Shown: one piece after another, positions 8,226 through 14,708 of the stretch | Layout of the letters: every line of letters begins with the position of its first letter | How positions within the stretch are numbered: the first letter of the stretch is position 1 | Assembly (NCBI GenBank): GCA_964555285.1 | Contig: CAZKRM010000049.1 | Location: 1-21,848, forward strand | Length of the DNA stretch: 21,848 bases | Origin: JBBIQV01 sp964555285 | GTDB taxonomy: Bacteria > Nitrospirota > Nitrospiria > Nitrospirales > Nitrospiraceae | Reading direction: 5' to 3' | Position numbers and translations under genes: made by a program | Notes under the pieces: model-generated | Databases searched by the model: none | What the model was told of the DNA's origin: nothing | The model's input: the letters and a program-made list of their open reading frames with translations, nothing else

Positions 8226-11200
8226 TCGCCGCGCTGCTCGAGTTCTCGCTCCGGCAACGGATCTTGATCATCGGATTGGCCTGCCTCCTGTCCGTTGCCG
8301 GCCTCTACGCCTTCCAGTCCATTCCGATCGACGCCTACCCCGACGTCACGAACATTCAGGTCCAGGTCTTGACCGAGGCGCCGGGCCTCTCTCCGGTCGA
8401 AGTCGAGCGATTCATCACCTACCCGCTCGAACTCCAGATGACCGGTCTGCCGGGGTTGACCGAGATCCGGTCGCTGTCCAAGTTTGCCCTCTCGCAGGTC
8501 ACGGTCGTGTTTCGCGACGACGTGGATGTCTACTTCGCCCGTCAGTTGGTCCTTGAACGGATGATGGCGGCGAAGGATCGGCTGCCGGAAGGGATCGAGC
8601 CGGTGATGGCGCCGGTGTCGACCGGGCTCGGCGAGGTGTACCAATATTATTTGGAAGGCCCTCAAGCCGGCGCGACCGATCCCAAAGTGGTGGAGGCGGA
8701 GCTGACCGACCAACGCACGGTGCAGGACTGGGTGCTCCGTCCGTTGTTCAAAAGCGTCCCCGGCGTGATCGATGTGAATGCGATGGGCGGCTTTGTGAAG
8801 CAGTATCAAGTCCTCGTCGATCCGGCCAAGCTGCGGAAGTACGACCTCACATTGCACGAGGTCTACGACGCGGTCGCGAAGAACAATGCCAACGCCGGCG
8901 GCAACGTGTTGGAACGGCACGCTGAACGTTCTATCGTCCGCGGCCTCGGGTTGATCAAAACAGTCGGCGACATCGAGTCCATCATCCTCAAGGAATCCGG
9001 CGGGACGCCCGTCTTTGTCCGCGATGTCGCGGAGGTCCGCATCAGCCATGCCGTCCGCCACGGAGCCCTGATCCTGAACGGAGAGCGTGAGGTCGTCGGC
9101 GGCATCGTGCTCATGCTCCGGGGCGGCAATGCCAGGGAGGTGGTGCAAGCGGTCAAAAGCAAGATGGAGACGCTGCACCAAAATGGGGTGCTGCCTCACG
9201 GCACGAGGCTCGTTCCCTTCTACGATCGCATCGAGCTCATCACGGCGGCCATCGACACCGTGCGCGATGCCTTGATCGAGGGCATCGTCCTGGTGGTATT
9301 CGTCTTCTTTCTCTTCCTCGGCCATGTGCGGAGCGCCATCGTTGTCACGGTGTCGCTGCTGGTCACGCCGCTGATCACCTTCATTGTCATGCAGCGGCTG
9401 GGGCTCTCGGCTAACTTAATGACGCTCGGCGGGCTCGCCATCGCCATCGGCGAGATTGCCGACGGGTCGTTGGTCGTCGTCGAAAACGTCTATCGGCATC
9501 TCGCGCAGAACAATCACGCCGCGCGGAGGAGCAAGCTGGAGGTCATTCTCCACGCCACCAAGGAAGTGGGCCGGCCGATCCTCTTCGGCATTCTGATTAT
9601 TAGCGTGGTCTTTCTCCCTCTCCTGACCCTCCACGGGATGGAAGGGAAAATGTTCGCCCCGCTCGCCTATACGCTGGTGATCGCGCTGTTGGCCTCGGTC
9701 GTCGTCACGCTCACGCTCTCGCCGGTGTTAGCGTCCTTGATCCTGCGCGGCGACCATCCGGAGGACACCAGATTCACCCTCTGGATGAAACAACGGTATC
9801 GACCGCTCCTCAATTGGACGCTCGCCCATCGCGGCCTCGTGCTCTTCGGCTCCACGGCGCTGCTGGTCGCCAGCCTCGCCCTCCTGCCCTTCGTCGGTCG
9901 CGAGTTCATCCCCATCCTGGAGGAAGGGGCCCTCACGCCGCAGATCGTGCGCCTGCCGAGTGTCTCGCTGCCGGAGTCCATCGAGATGGAAAAGAAAACC
10001 CACAAGGCCATGTTGGAATTTCCAGAGGTGAAGCTCGCCGTGAGTAAGATCGGACGGCCCGACATTGCTTATGGGCCGGAGGAACCGAACGAGAGCGATC
10101 CCGTCGTGGCCCTGGCCCCGCGGGGCAGTTGGAAGACCGGCCGGACGCAAGCCTCCATCACCGATGCCATCAGGCAGAAGCTGGCCGAAATCCCAGGCAT
10201 TTCGGTCCTCATGAGTCAGCCGATTCAAGAGCGGGTGGATGAGCTGATCTCCGGCATCCGCACCGAATGCGCCATCAAACTCTTCGGGGACGACCTCGAT
10301 CTCCTCAAGCAGAAGGCCGACGAAATCGCGGCGTTGATGCATCAGGTCAAAGGAGTGAAAGACATCAAGGTCGAGCAGATCGCCGGCCAACCTTATCTGA
10401 CCGTGGATATCGACCGGCAGAAGATCGCTCGTTACGGGATCAACGTGGCCGACGTGCAGGAGATCATCACGACCGCCATCGGTGGCAAGCCGGCCACGCA
10501 CGTCTATGAAGGGGAGCGGCGATTTCAACTCATTCTCCGCTTCCCTGAAGCCTCTCGCAACAGCGTCGGCGCCATCGGAGAGATTCGCGTGAAATCAGCG
10601 TCCGGCGCGCCGATCCCGATGAGCGAACTGGCGAAGATCGAGATGCGCGAAGGCCCGGCCCGCATCAGCCGCGAGCAGGTCCACCGCCGGATCTATATCG
10701 GGTTCAACGTGGTGGGGCGCGACATCGGGAGCGTGGTGGATGAAGGGCGCAACAAGTTGGCGGAGTCGGTGCGGTTGCCGGAGGGCTATACGGTGACGTG
10801 GGGCGGGGCCTTCGAGAACATGGAGCGGGCCAATGCCAGGCTGATGATCGTCGTACCGATCACGATCGGACTGATCTTCTTTCTCCTCTTCTGGACCTTT
10901 CACTCCTATCGCTATGCGACGCTCATCATTCTGAACCTGCCCTTTGCCTTGATCGGCGGGCTCGTGTCCCTGTGGCTGAGTGGACAGTATCTGAGCGTAC
11001 CGGCGTCGATCGGCTTCATTGAACTCTTCGGCCTGGCTGTGGGCAACGGCATTGTGCTGGTGTCCTATATCAATCAACTGCGCCACGAGGGGAAGCAGAC
11101 GGACGAGGCCATCGTCACCGGCTGTGCGTTACGATTGCGTCCCGTCGTGATGACGATGATGACGACGCTGCTCGGCCTCCTGCCGCTGGCTGTGGCAACG

Positions 11201-11353
11201 GGCATCGGGGCCGAAGTACAGCGACCGCTCGCCACCGTCGTGATCGGCGGCTTGTTCACCTCGACGGCGCTGACGCTGGTGGTCCTGCCGGCGCTGTACG
11301 GGTGGTTCGAGGAAAAAGAAGTGAAGAGGGAGTATGCGCCGGAATGGGTGTAG
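8222..11353 (+). CDS. czcA: Heavy-metal RND efflux pump (CzcA-like, HME family)
   Basis: A full-length 1043-residue inner-membrane metal/proton antiporter with the two-fold RND layout. TM1 is near residues 10-28, the first large periplasmic loop runs to about 335, TM2-TM6 follow, TM7 is near 540, the second loop runs to about 865, and TM8-TM12 follow. The TM4 signature reads AIGEIADGSLVVVEN with the proton-relay Asp at 414. This differs from the DFGxxxDGA of classical CzcA and from the AIGxxxDAA of CusA. The three methionines of the copper site are absent: the matching positions read TPQIVRLP, NESDPVV and RVDELISG. The segment GIRTECAIKLFGDD resembles CzcA. Substrate is therefore probably Zn/Co/Ni/Cd, but this is inferred. 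Its start overlaps the adaptor stop; no outer-membrane channel gene is next to it. Confidence 0.93.
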   Translation: MIAALLEFSLRQRILIIGLACLLSVAGLYAFQSIPIDAYPDVTNIQVQVLTEAPGLSPVEVERFITYPLELQMTGLPGLTEIRSLSKFALSQVTVVFRDDVDVYFARQLVLERMMAAKDRLPEGIEPVMAPVSTGLGEVYQYYLEGPQAGATDPKVVEAELTDQRTVQDWVLRPLFKSVPGVIDVNAMGGFVKQYQVLVDPAKLRKYDLTLHEVYDAVAKNNANAGGNVLERHAERSIVRGLGLIKTVGDIESIILKESGGTPVFVRDVAEVRISHAVRHGALILNGEREVVGGIVLMLRGGNAREVVQAVKSKMETLHQNGVLPHGTRLVPFYDRIELITAAIDTVRDALIEGIVLVVFVFFLFLGHVRSAIVVTVSLLVTPLITFIVMQRLGLSANLMTLGGLAIAIGEIADGSLVVVENVYRHLAQNNHAARRSKLEVILHATKEVGRPILFGILIISVVFLPLLTLHGMEGKMFAPLAYTLVIALLASVVVTLTLSPVLASLILRGDHPEDTRFTLWMKQRYRPLLNWTLAHRGLVLFGSTALLVASLALLPFVGREFIPILEEGALTPQIVRLPSVSLPESIEMEKKTHKAMLEFPEVKLAVSKIGRPDIAYGPEEPNESDPVVALAPRGSWKTGRTQASITDAIRQKLAEIPGISVLMSQPIQERVDELISGIRTECAIKLFGDDLDLLKQKADEIAALMHQVKGVKDIKVEQIAGQPYLTVDIDRQKIARYGINVADVQEIITTAIGGKPATHVYEGERRFQLILRFPEASRNSVGAIGEIRVKSASGAPIPMSELAKIEMREGPARISREQVHRRIYIGFNVVGRDIGSVVDEGRNKLAESVRLPEGYTVTWGGAFENMERANARLMIVVPITIGLIFFLLFWTFHSYRYATLIILNLPFALIGGLVSLWLSGQYLSVPASIGFIELFGLAVGNGIVLVSYINQLRHEGKQTDEAIVTGCALRLRPVVMTMMTTLLGLLPLAVATGIGAEVQRPLATVVIGGLFTSTALTLVVLPALYGWFEEKEVKREYAPEWV

Positions 11354-11357
11354 GAGT

Positions 11358-11453
11358 GGAACGACACCCGTGGTGGTCCTTTGCTCCCGGAGCGCGCGCC
11401 CTCAGAAGGACCTCGCTCGACGGCCGCAGTAGGACCACCACGGGTGCCATTCC
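11358..11453. repeat. Long hairpin: 23-bp inverted repeat just after the CzcA-like gene
   Basis: The arm at 11365-11380 (CACCCGTGGTGGTCCT) is perfectly complementary to 11431-11446. With two mismatches the pairing extends to 11358-11380 and 11431-11453. The 50-nt loop contains the TCGCTCGACGGCCGCAGT motif shared with the repeat units that follow. It begins 5 bp after the pump stop codon, so it could protect or end the mRNA, but there is no T-run and it is not a classical terminator. Confidence 0.85.
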
Positions 11454-11466
11454 TTGAAGGAGAAAA

Positions 11467-11831
11467 CGAGCAAGCTCGGTAGGAACAACTTAACTGTGGT
11501 CGTTCGACGCGCGCAGTTGAGGACCAACGACCCCGCCCCTTGATGAGAGATAGCGAGCAAGCTCGGAAGGACCATCATGTGTTGGACGTGCGCAATGGGA
11601 GACTAACCAGGCACCCTCCTTCGATTCGCGCATACTCAAGAGGAAAGGGAGAAACGAGCGAGCTTGGAAGGGGAGTGGCGAGACAGTTGGCATGGTCTCT
11701 GTGCTCGCAGAGCCCCCACGATAAAGCGGTGGTCGCTCGATGCGCGCAATGGAGACCACACCAGCCGCTTCGCTGAATATGGGTAGCGAGCAGGGAAATC
11801 GCTCGCTCGATGTGCGCAGTGAAGGACTGCC
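11467..11831. repeat. Cluster of degenerate hairpin repeats with a shared core motif
   Basis: Two motifs alternate. Motif S, near CGAGCAAGCTCGGAAGGACC, occurs at 11467, 11554, 11655 and 11787 and is itself a small palindrome. Motif R, near CGCTCGATGCGCGCAATGG plus GAGACC or AGGACC, occurs at 11501, 11580, 11734 and 11804; a fifth R copy (11414) lies in the loop of the preceding hairpin. Several R copies sit between arms that differ in sequence but remain complementary: GGTCGTT/AACGACC at 11498 and 11526, TGGTCTC/GAGACCA at 11693 and 11752, and GCAGT/ACTGC at 11816 and 11826. Such covariation suggests folded structure. There is no cas gene and spacing is irregular, so it is not a CRISPR array. 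Confidence 0.65.
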
Positions 11832-11857
11832 TGGCGCTCTCGTACGATGAACGAGAT

Positions 11858-11893
11858 CAACCAGACAAACCAGATGAACCAGACAGACCAGGT
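11858..11893. repeat. 9-bp tandem repeat, four copies
   Basis: Four consecutive 9-mers share the core ACCAG: CAACCAGAC, AAACCAGAT, GAACCAGAC and AGACCAGGT. The array sits between the hairpin cluster and the toxin-antitoxin genes. It is of the simple variable-number type; no function is evident. Confidence 0.75.
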
Positions 11894-11931
11894 CCCATTG
11901 TTTCCCTCAAAGGGCGAAGCCTTAGAAAACC

Positions 11932-11949
11932 GTGTCAGAGCCTTGACAC
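11932..11949. promoter_or_regulatory. Small palindrome upstream of the MNT/HEPN genes
   Basis: GTGTCA-GAGCCT-TGACAC is a perfect 6-bp inverted repeat centred about 55 bp before the MNT start codon. Its place fits an operator for autoregulation, which is common in toxin-antitoxin operons. It also contains the GTGTCAG motif seen in other hairpins of this region (12771, 13530), so it may instead be a dispersed repeat. Confidence 0.4.
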
Positions 11950-11995
11950 TAAAGCCTCTTCGCTCTAGGCTCACCGGCAATATCGGAGGTGAATT

Positions 11996-12325
11996 GTGGA
12001 ATTGAGTATCCAGGAAAAACACATCGTCGAGGAATTCAAACGCCAGGTCGAACAACGATTTCCTGGCGAGTTGATCCGGGTGGTGTTATTCGGGTCAAAG
12101 GTGCGTGGTGACGCGACGCGTGAATCAGACGTCGATGTGCTCGTTGTTATCCGTTCAGAAGGCTGGAGGCTTGGCGATGAGATTCGTTCCCTGGGTTATG
12201 CATTGGAACTGGAGCACGGTGTGGTGCTGTCGATCCAGGTGATGAGCCGGCGCCACTACGAGGAGCTCCGACTGTTCGGGTCGCAGTTTTTAAAGGCGGT
12301 GGAGCGAGAAGGCGTCTCCGTATGA
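11996..12325 (+). CDS. MNT-domain nucleotidyltransferase antitoxin
   Basis: A 109-residue minimal nucleotidyltransferase, normally the antitoxin of an MNT/HEPN pair. In studied systems it silences the HEPN RNase by adding AMP to it. The signature GSX10DXD is complete: G33-S34 and D45/D47 in VVLFGSKVRGDATRESDVDVLVV. The usual third carboxylate on the following strand appears to be replaced (VVLSIQVMS), as seen in some subfamilies; whether catalysis is kept is unclear. The start is GTG at 11996, with GGAGGT at 11985-11990 and a 5-nt spacer. Its stop overlaps the HEPN start (ATGA), so the two are translationally coupled. Confidence 0.88.
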   Translation: MELSIQEKHIVEEFKRQVEQRFPGELIRVVLFGSKVRGDATRESDVDVLVVIRSEGWRLGDEIRSLGYALELEHGVVLSIQVMSRRHYEELRLFGSQFLKAVEREGVSV

Positions 12326-12729
12326 CGTCTATCGTCCCCGTTGAAGAAATCAAGAAGGAATTTCATCGAGCCGAAAAATCTCTTCAATCTGCCCGTCTCC
12401 TTCTCCGCGACAACCTCCTCGAAGATGCGCTCTCTCGGGCGTACTATGCGATCCTCCACGCCGCACGAGCAGGCCTTCTGGCCGAAGGGGTCAATGTGAC
12501 CTCGCATCGGGCCGTGCGACGACTCTTTGGCCAACATCTCATCAAGTCCGGAAAGCTTTCTGCTCACTTGGCGACGATCCTTGCCGAGGAACAAGACGAT
12601 CGCATACTGGCAGACTATGATGTGTTGTTTGATCCGGAACGCGAACGGGTCCAGAAGCGCGTTGACGATGCCGATGTGTTTCTCGTCGCGATCAAAGCCT
12701 TCCTGACAGATCGAAACATACTCGTATAA
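12322..12729 (+). CDS. HEPN-domain protein, likely RNase toxin of the MNT/HEPN pair
   Basis: A 135-residue all-helical HEPN protein. The catalytic-type motif is R39-AYYAIL-H46 (RX6H), the active site of HEPN ribonucleases, which work as dimers cutting RNA such as tRNA or mRNA. The pattern SRAYYAILHAARAGLLAEG, then SHRAVRRLFGQHLI and ADYD near residue 97, is typical of the general HEPN family rather than the HepT subfamily with RX4HXY. ATG overlaps the MNT stop. Likely role: cell-growth arrest or phage defence, inferred from the pairing. Codon use and GC look like those of the surrounding genes. Confidence 0.87.
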   Translation: MTSIVPVEEIKKEFHRAEKSLQSARLLLRDNLLEDALSRAYYAILHAARAGLLAEGVNVTSHRAVRRLFGQHLIKSGKLSAHLATILAEEQDDRILADYDVLFDPERERVQKRVDDADVFLVAIKAFLTDRNILV

Positions 12730-12763
12730 GAGAAATGTGGACGAAATAGTCGATGGGTGGCAA

Positions 12764-12777
12764 GAGAAAGGTGTCAG
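12764..12777. repeat. GTGTCAG-type dispersed motif
   Basis: GAGAAAGGTGTCAG resembles the hairpin at 13523-13547 (GAAAACGGTGTCAGGAA) but the pairing right arm is degenerate (CATTTCCTG). It lies in a 239-bp spacer between two toxin-antitoxin-like loci, in which I see no other gene. Confidence 0.35.
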
Positions 12778-12968
12778 CATTTCCTGAATGACCCAAAAAC
12801 GAGTTGAGGTGCACGAATGGGCCGACCGGTGCGCGGAACCGTGTCCGGAAGTCTGATGCACCACGTCCTGAATCAAGCCCATGCTTGGATGCCGATAATG
12901 GTTCCTTTTTCTGTCCCGAGGGGGCGTGATTTCTCGATGGGGAAGCGGTATGCTCTTATGCATTGATC

Positions 12969-13226
12969 ATGGCAACGCGACCAATGGAAGAGACCCCCGA
13001 CTTTCAGACACCGCCCGGCGAGATGGCGCGCATTGAAATGGTCGATGATACGATGGCAGCCGTTCTCCGGCGCAAGACGCCGGCTGAACGTCTGGCGATC
13101 GCCTTCGGCTTGTGGCGCTCGGCGCGAACGCTCTTGCGGGGACAATTAGCCTCGCTCCACCCGGACTGGTCCGCGGCGCAGCTCGACCGCGAAGTCGCAC
13201 GGAGACTCTCGCATGGAGCTGTATGA
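12969..13226 (+). CDS. Small antitoxin-like protein (resembles Rv0078B-related family)
   Basis: A protein of about 85 residues. The C-terminal half, TPAERLAIAFGLWRSARTLL followed by HPDWSAAQLDREVARRLSHGAV, is the pattern I associate with Rv0078B-related antitoxins, small proteins encoded just before a nucleotidyltransferase-like toxin. The recognition is from memory and moderate. The N-terminus is variable. A TTG at 12963 extends the frame by two codons; ATG 12969 is my choice, without a strong ribosome site. It overlaps the following nucleotidyltransferase gene by 14 bp, which supports a coupled two-gene operon. The partner is broken, so this may be an orphan antitoxin. Confidence 0.7.
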   Translation: MATRPMEETPDFQTPPGEMARIEMVDDTMAAVLRRKTPAERLAIAFGLWRSARTLLRGQLASLHPDWSAAQLDREVARRLSHGAV

Positions 13227-13671
13227 GCTGCTCGAACAGGTCGTCCTGACCTTCGAACGGCTCCAGATTCCCTACCTCATCACCGGGTCCGTCGCCTCTA
13301 TGGCCTACGGTGAGCCGCGCTTAACCAACGACATCGATCTCGTGGCCGCCATTGAGTCGAAGCAGATCCCGGAACTCCTGGCCGTCTTTCCTCCACCGTC
13401 GTTCTATCTCAGCGACGAAGCCATTCGGACGGCCATCACATGCCAGACCCAGTTCAACATTATCCATCCGGCATCCGGGCTCAAGATCGACGTGATGGTT
13501 CGAAAAGATACGAACGGGGAAAGAAAACGGTGTCAGGAACCGTTTCCCTTCGTCCGCGCGCGGCGGCTGAATTATTTCCGGCGGCGGAGGCGTGCTTTGA
13601 CTAGGCTCAGCGAACGTGTAGACTGCTTCCGCCTGGCGCGGATGAGCTTCCAGAACTTGGGGTCGGTCTGA
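13213..13671 (+). pseudogene. Nucleotidyltransferase, 3'-truncated (toxin-like partner of the preceding gene)
   Basis: The first 99 or so residues are a clear nucleotidyltransferase: ITGSVASMAYGEPRLTNDIDLV supplies the GS and DxD motif (about residues 21-42) and GLKIDVMVRKDT the third acidic strand (about 92-103). Such proteins are usually near 200 residues. After KDT the frame runs into an Arg-rich tail (residues about 104-152) that overlaps a GTGTCAG hairpin, a GC palindrome and the antisense end of the antitoxin gene on the other strand. I read this as loss of the 3' half at about base 13510. The catalytic core may survive but the C-terminal helices are gone, so it is probably inactive. 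A 14-bp overlap links it to the antitoxin-like gene. Confidence 0.75.
13523..13567. repeat. GTGTCAG hairpin plus GC palindrome at a gene break point
   Basis: GAAAACGG (13523-13530) and CCGTTTCC (13540-13547) pair around the loop TGTCAGGAA with one mismatch. Immediately after comes CGTCCGCGCGCGGCGGC (13551-13567), which recurs identically at 14194 and nearly so at 15987. The composite begins within about 13 bp of the place where the nucleotidyltransferase loses homology to its family. It looks like a small REP-like insertion. Confidence 0.6.
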
Positions 13672-13820
13672 AGCACGACTGATTCCCAATCGTGTTTGCT
13701 TACTCCCACCAGCACGGCTGCCGGCTTGCCTTGCCGTGTAATGACGACCCGGTCCTTTTGCGCCCGAGTAACGAATTCGTCCGTATGTCTCTGCAGGTCT
13801 TGGACCGTGGCCTTTTTCAT
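13572..13820 (-). CDS. Phd/YefM-type antitoxin
   Basis: An 82-residue antitoxin on the minus strand. The N-terminal half, ATVQDLQRHTDEFVTRAQKDRVVITRQGKPAAVLVG (residues 4-39), is the Phd/YefM DNA-binding fold. The Trp- and Arg-rich C-terminus (WKLIRARRKQ...) would wrap and neutralise the toxin. It is encoded after the toxin, with an ATGA overlap, the reverse of the usual antitoxin-first order. The last codons run into the repeat region shared with the truncated nucleotidyltransferase, so the natural C-terminus may have been altered. It is expected to repress its own promoter with the toxin as co-repressor. Confidence 0.85.
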   Translation of the reverse strand: MKKATVQDLQRHTDEFVTRAQKDRVVITRQGKPAAVLVGVSKHDWESVVLQTDPKFWKLIRARRKQSTRSLSLVKARLRRRK

Positions 13821-14116
13821 AGAATGTCTTCCGTGGTTCGTCCGGCTGGCTTCTTGCGAATGGCTCGAATATACACCACCCGCTCTTCTTCTGCCACGTC
13901 ATAGAACACTCGGTAATCGCCGACCCTGAGTTGCCAGATCGGTGGTTCGGCTGTCCACGGGGGGATCAGGCCAACAAGGATTTTCCGATTGCGCGAGATT
14001 CGAGTCGGTTCATGGGTGAGATTGTGCTCGACGGCATCGATAATCGTGTTGCGATGGAAAGCGGACAGTCTCTCTAGGTCGTGCTCCGCACCGCTGACCA
14101 ATTGAATGTCGTACAC
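13817..14116 (-). CDS. RelE/ParE-family toxin
   Basis: A 99-residue toxin on the minus strand, starting with GTG. The sequence fits the RelE/ParE fold: helical AEHDLERLSAFHRNTIIDAVEHNL at residues 10-33, then strands in WQLRVGDYRVFYDV (61-74) and VVYIRAIRKK (80-89). Arg64, Arg69 and the basic C-terminal strand match positions used by RelE-type mRNA interferases at the ribosome. Which of the two activities (RNA cleavage or gyrase poisoning) applies cannot be told. The stop overlaps the antitoxin start. No good ribosome site precedes the GTG. Confidence 0.87.
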   Translation of the reverse strand: MYDIQLVSGAEHDLERLSAFHRNTIIDAVEHNLTHEPTRISRNRKILVGLIPPWTAEPPIWQLRVGDYRVFYDVAEEERVVYIRAIRKKPAGRTTEDIL

Positions 14117-14193
14117 GTCGGGATCGTGGCATACGTGATGCGGTGAGTCAATTCATGAGAGTTGAAGGCCAGGTAAGTTTTGTAACCGAAACT

Positions 14194-14210
14194 CGTCCGC
14201 GCGCGGCGGC
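14194..14210. repeat. GC palindrome copy
   Basis: CGTCCGCGCGCGGCGGC is identical to 13551-13567; the core CCGCGCGCGG is a perfect palindrome. A shorter relative (CGTCCGCGCGGCGGG) is at 14592-14606. It lies just after the coiled-coil gene. Confidence 0.6.
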
Positions 14211-14297
14211 TTGGATTGTACTGGAAGGAAGTCAGGCTCGGCTGGTTTCGAGGCGATCCATGCGGGCTTTGAGTGTCGAAATATCCGATTCGAGCGC

Positions 14298-14501
14298 TCA
14301 AATTCGCTGGTCGAGTTGAGAAAACGATAGTCTCATCAGTGCCCGCATTTCCTTAAATTCGTCCCTGAACTCACTGCGCAGGTCTTGGAGCTCATGCCGG
14401 ATCGTGGCGTGACCTTCGGCGATCTGTCGGATATCGCTTCGGAGTGATTCGGCGACGACGCCAAAGTGGCGCTTGATCTCTTCCATTTGCTCGGCATTCA
14501 T
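14298..14501 (-). CDS. Coiled-coil protein of unknown function, probably shortened by a nonsense codon
   Basis: A 67-residue hydrophilic helix on the minus strand: MNAEQMEEIKRHFGVVAESLRS and then heptad-like repeats (RHELQDLRSEFRDEFKEMRALM). It is expected to form a coiled coil in the cytoplasm. Past the TGA at 14298-14300 the same frame continues for 21 sense codons (ALESDISTLKARMDRLET...), clearly the same coiled coil, before a second stop at 14232-14234. The most economical reading is an in-frame nonsense change (for example CGA to TGA) in an 89-residue protein. Similar proteins of unknown role come to mind in Nitrospira, but that is recollection. No strong ribosome site is visible. Confidence 0.6.
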   Translation of the reverse strand: MNAEQMEEIKRHFGVVAESLRSDIRQIAEGHATIRHELQDLRSEFRDEFKEMRALMRLSFSQLDQRI

Positions 14502-14570
14502 GGGCCGCTTGTATAGACCGATCTATTCAAAAATGCAACGGCGATTTCTATCAGCGAGACGAGGATGGTT

Positions 14571-14590
14571 GCTTCTTAATCTTAAGAAGC
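14571..14590. promoter_or_regulatory. 20-bp palindrome, operator-like
   Basis: GCTTCTTAATCTTAAGAAGC has two perfectly complementary 9-bp halves around TC. With so short a centre it is more like a dimeric-repressor operator than an RNA hairpin. It lies 118 bp before the secreted-protein gene at 14709 and 69 bp before the start of the divergent coiled-coil gene at 14501, so it could regulate either. Confidence 0.4.
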
Positions 14591-14708
14591 ACGTCCGCGC
14601 GGCGGGTGAATCTTGATCCCCCCACAGTGATCGGAAGCCGTGTAGAATAACCCTGGAAGATCGGTCGCTCTTGTGCCGCGGTGCTCCGTTGCGTCCGTGG
14701 AGGAATTC

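Larger units (their letters stand above)
11354..11995. other. 642-bp non-coding stretch filled with repeats
   Basis: I see no convincing gene here; the short open frames on both strands lack start signals and family resemblance. Almost the whole stretch is repeats: a 23-bp inverted repeat, a cluster of hairpin units, a 9-bp tandem repeat and a small palindrome, each listed separately. The last 50 bp are the leader of the MNT gene. Confidence 0.65.

Noticed and set aside
8201..9325. 374-residue minus-strand open frame opposite the CzcA-like gene
   Set aside because: It is an antisense shadow: Asp/His/Arg-rich composition typical of the reverse complement of a GC-rich gene, no ribosome site, and the plus-strand gene is certain.
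11467..11831. CRISPR array
   Set aside because: Units are irregular in spacing (53-75 bp), degenerate in sequence, and no cas gene is present.
11467..11831. Integron attC sites
   Set aside because: Folded repeats near cassettes recall attC, but the GTTRRRY and RYYYAAC core sites are not found and there is no integron integrase.
12256..12963. 235-residue minus-strand frame opposite the HEPN gene
   Set aside because: The HEPN motif on the plus strand is clear; the reverse frame has no motif or start signal.
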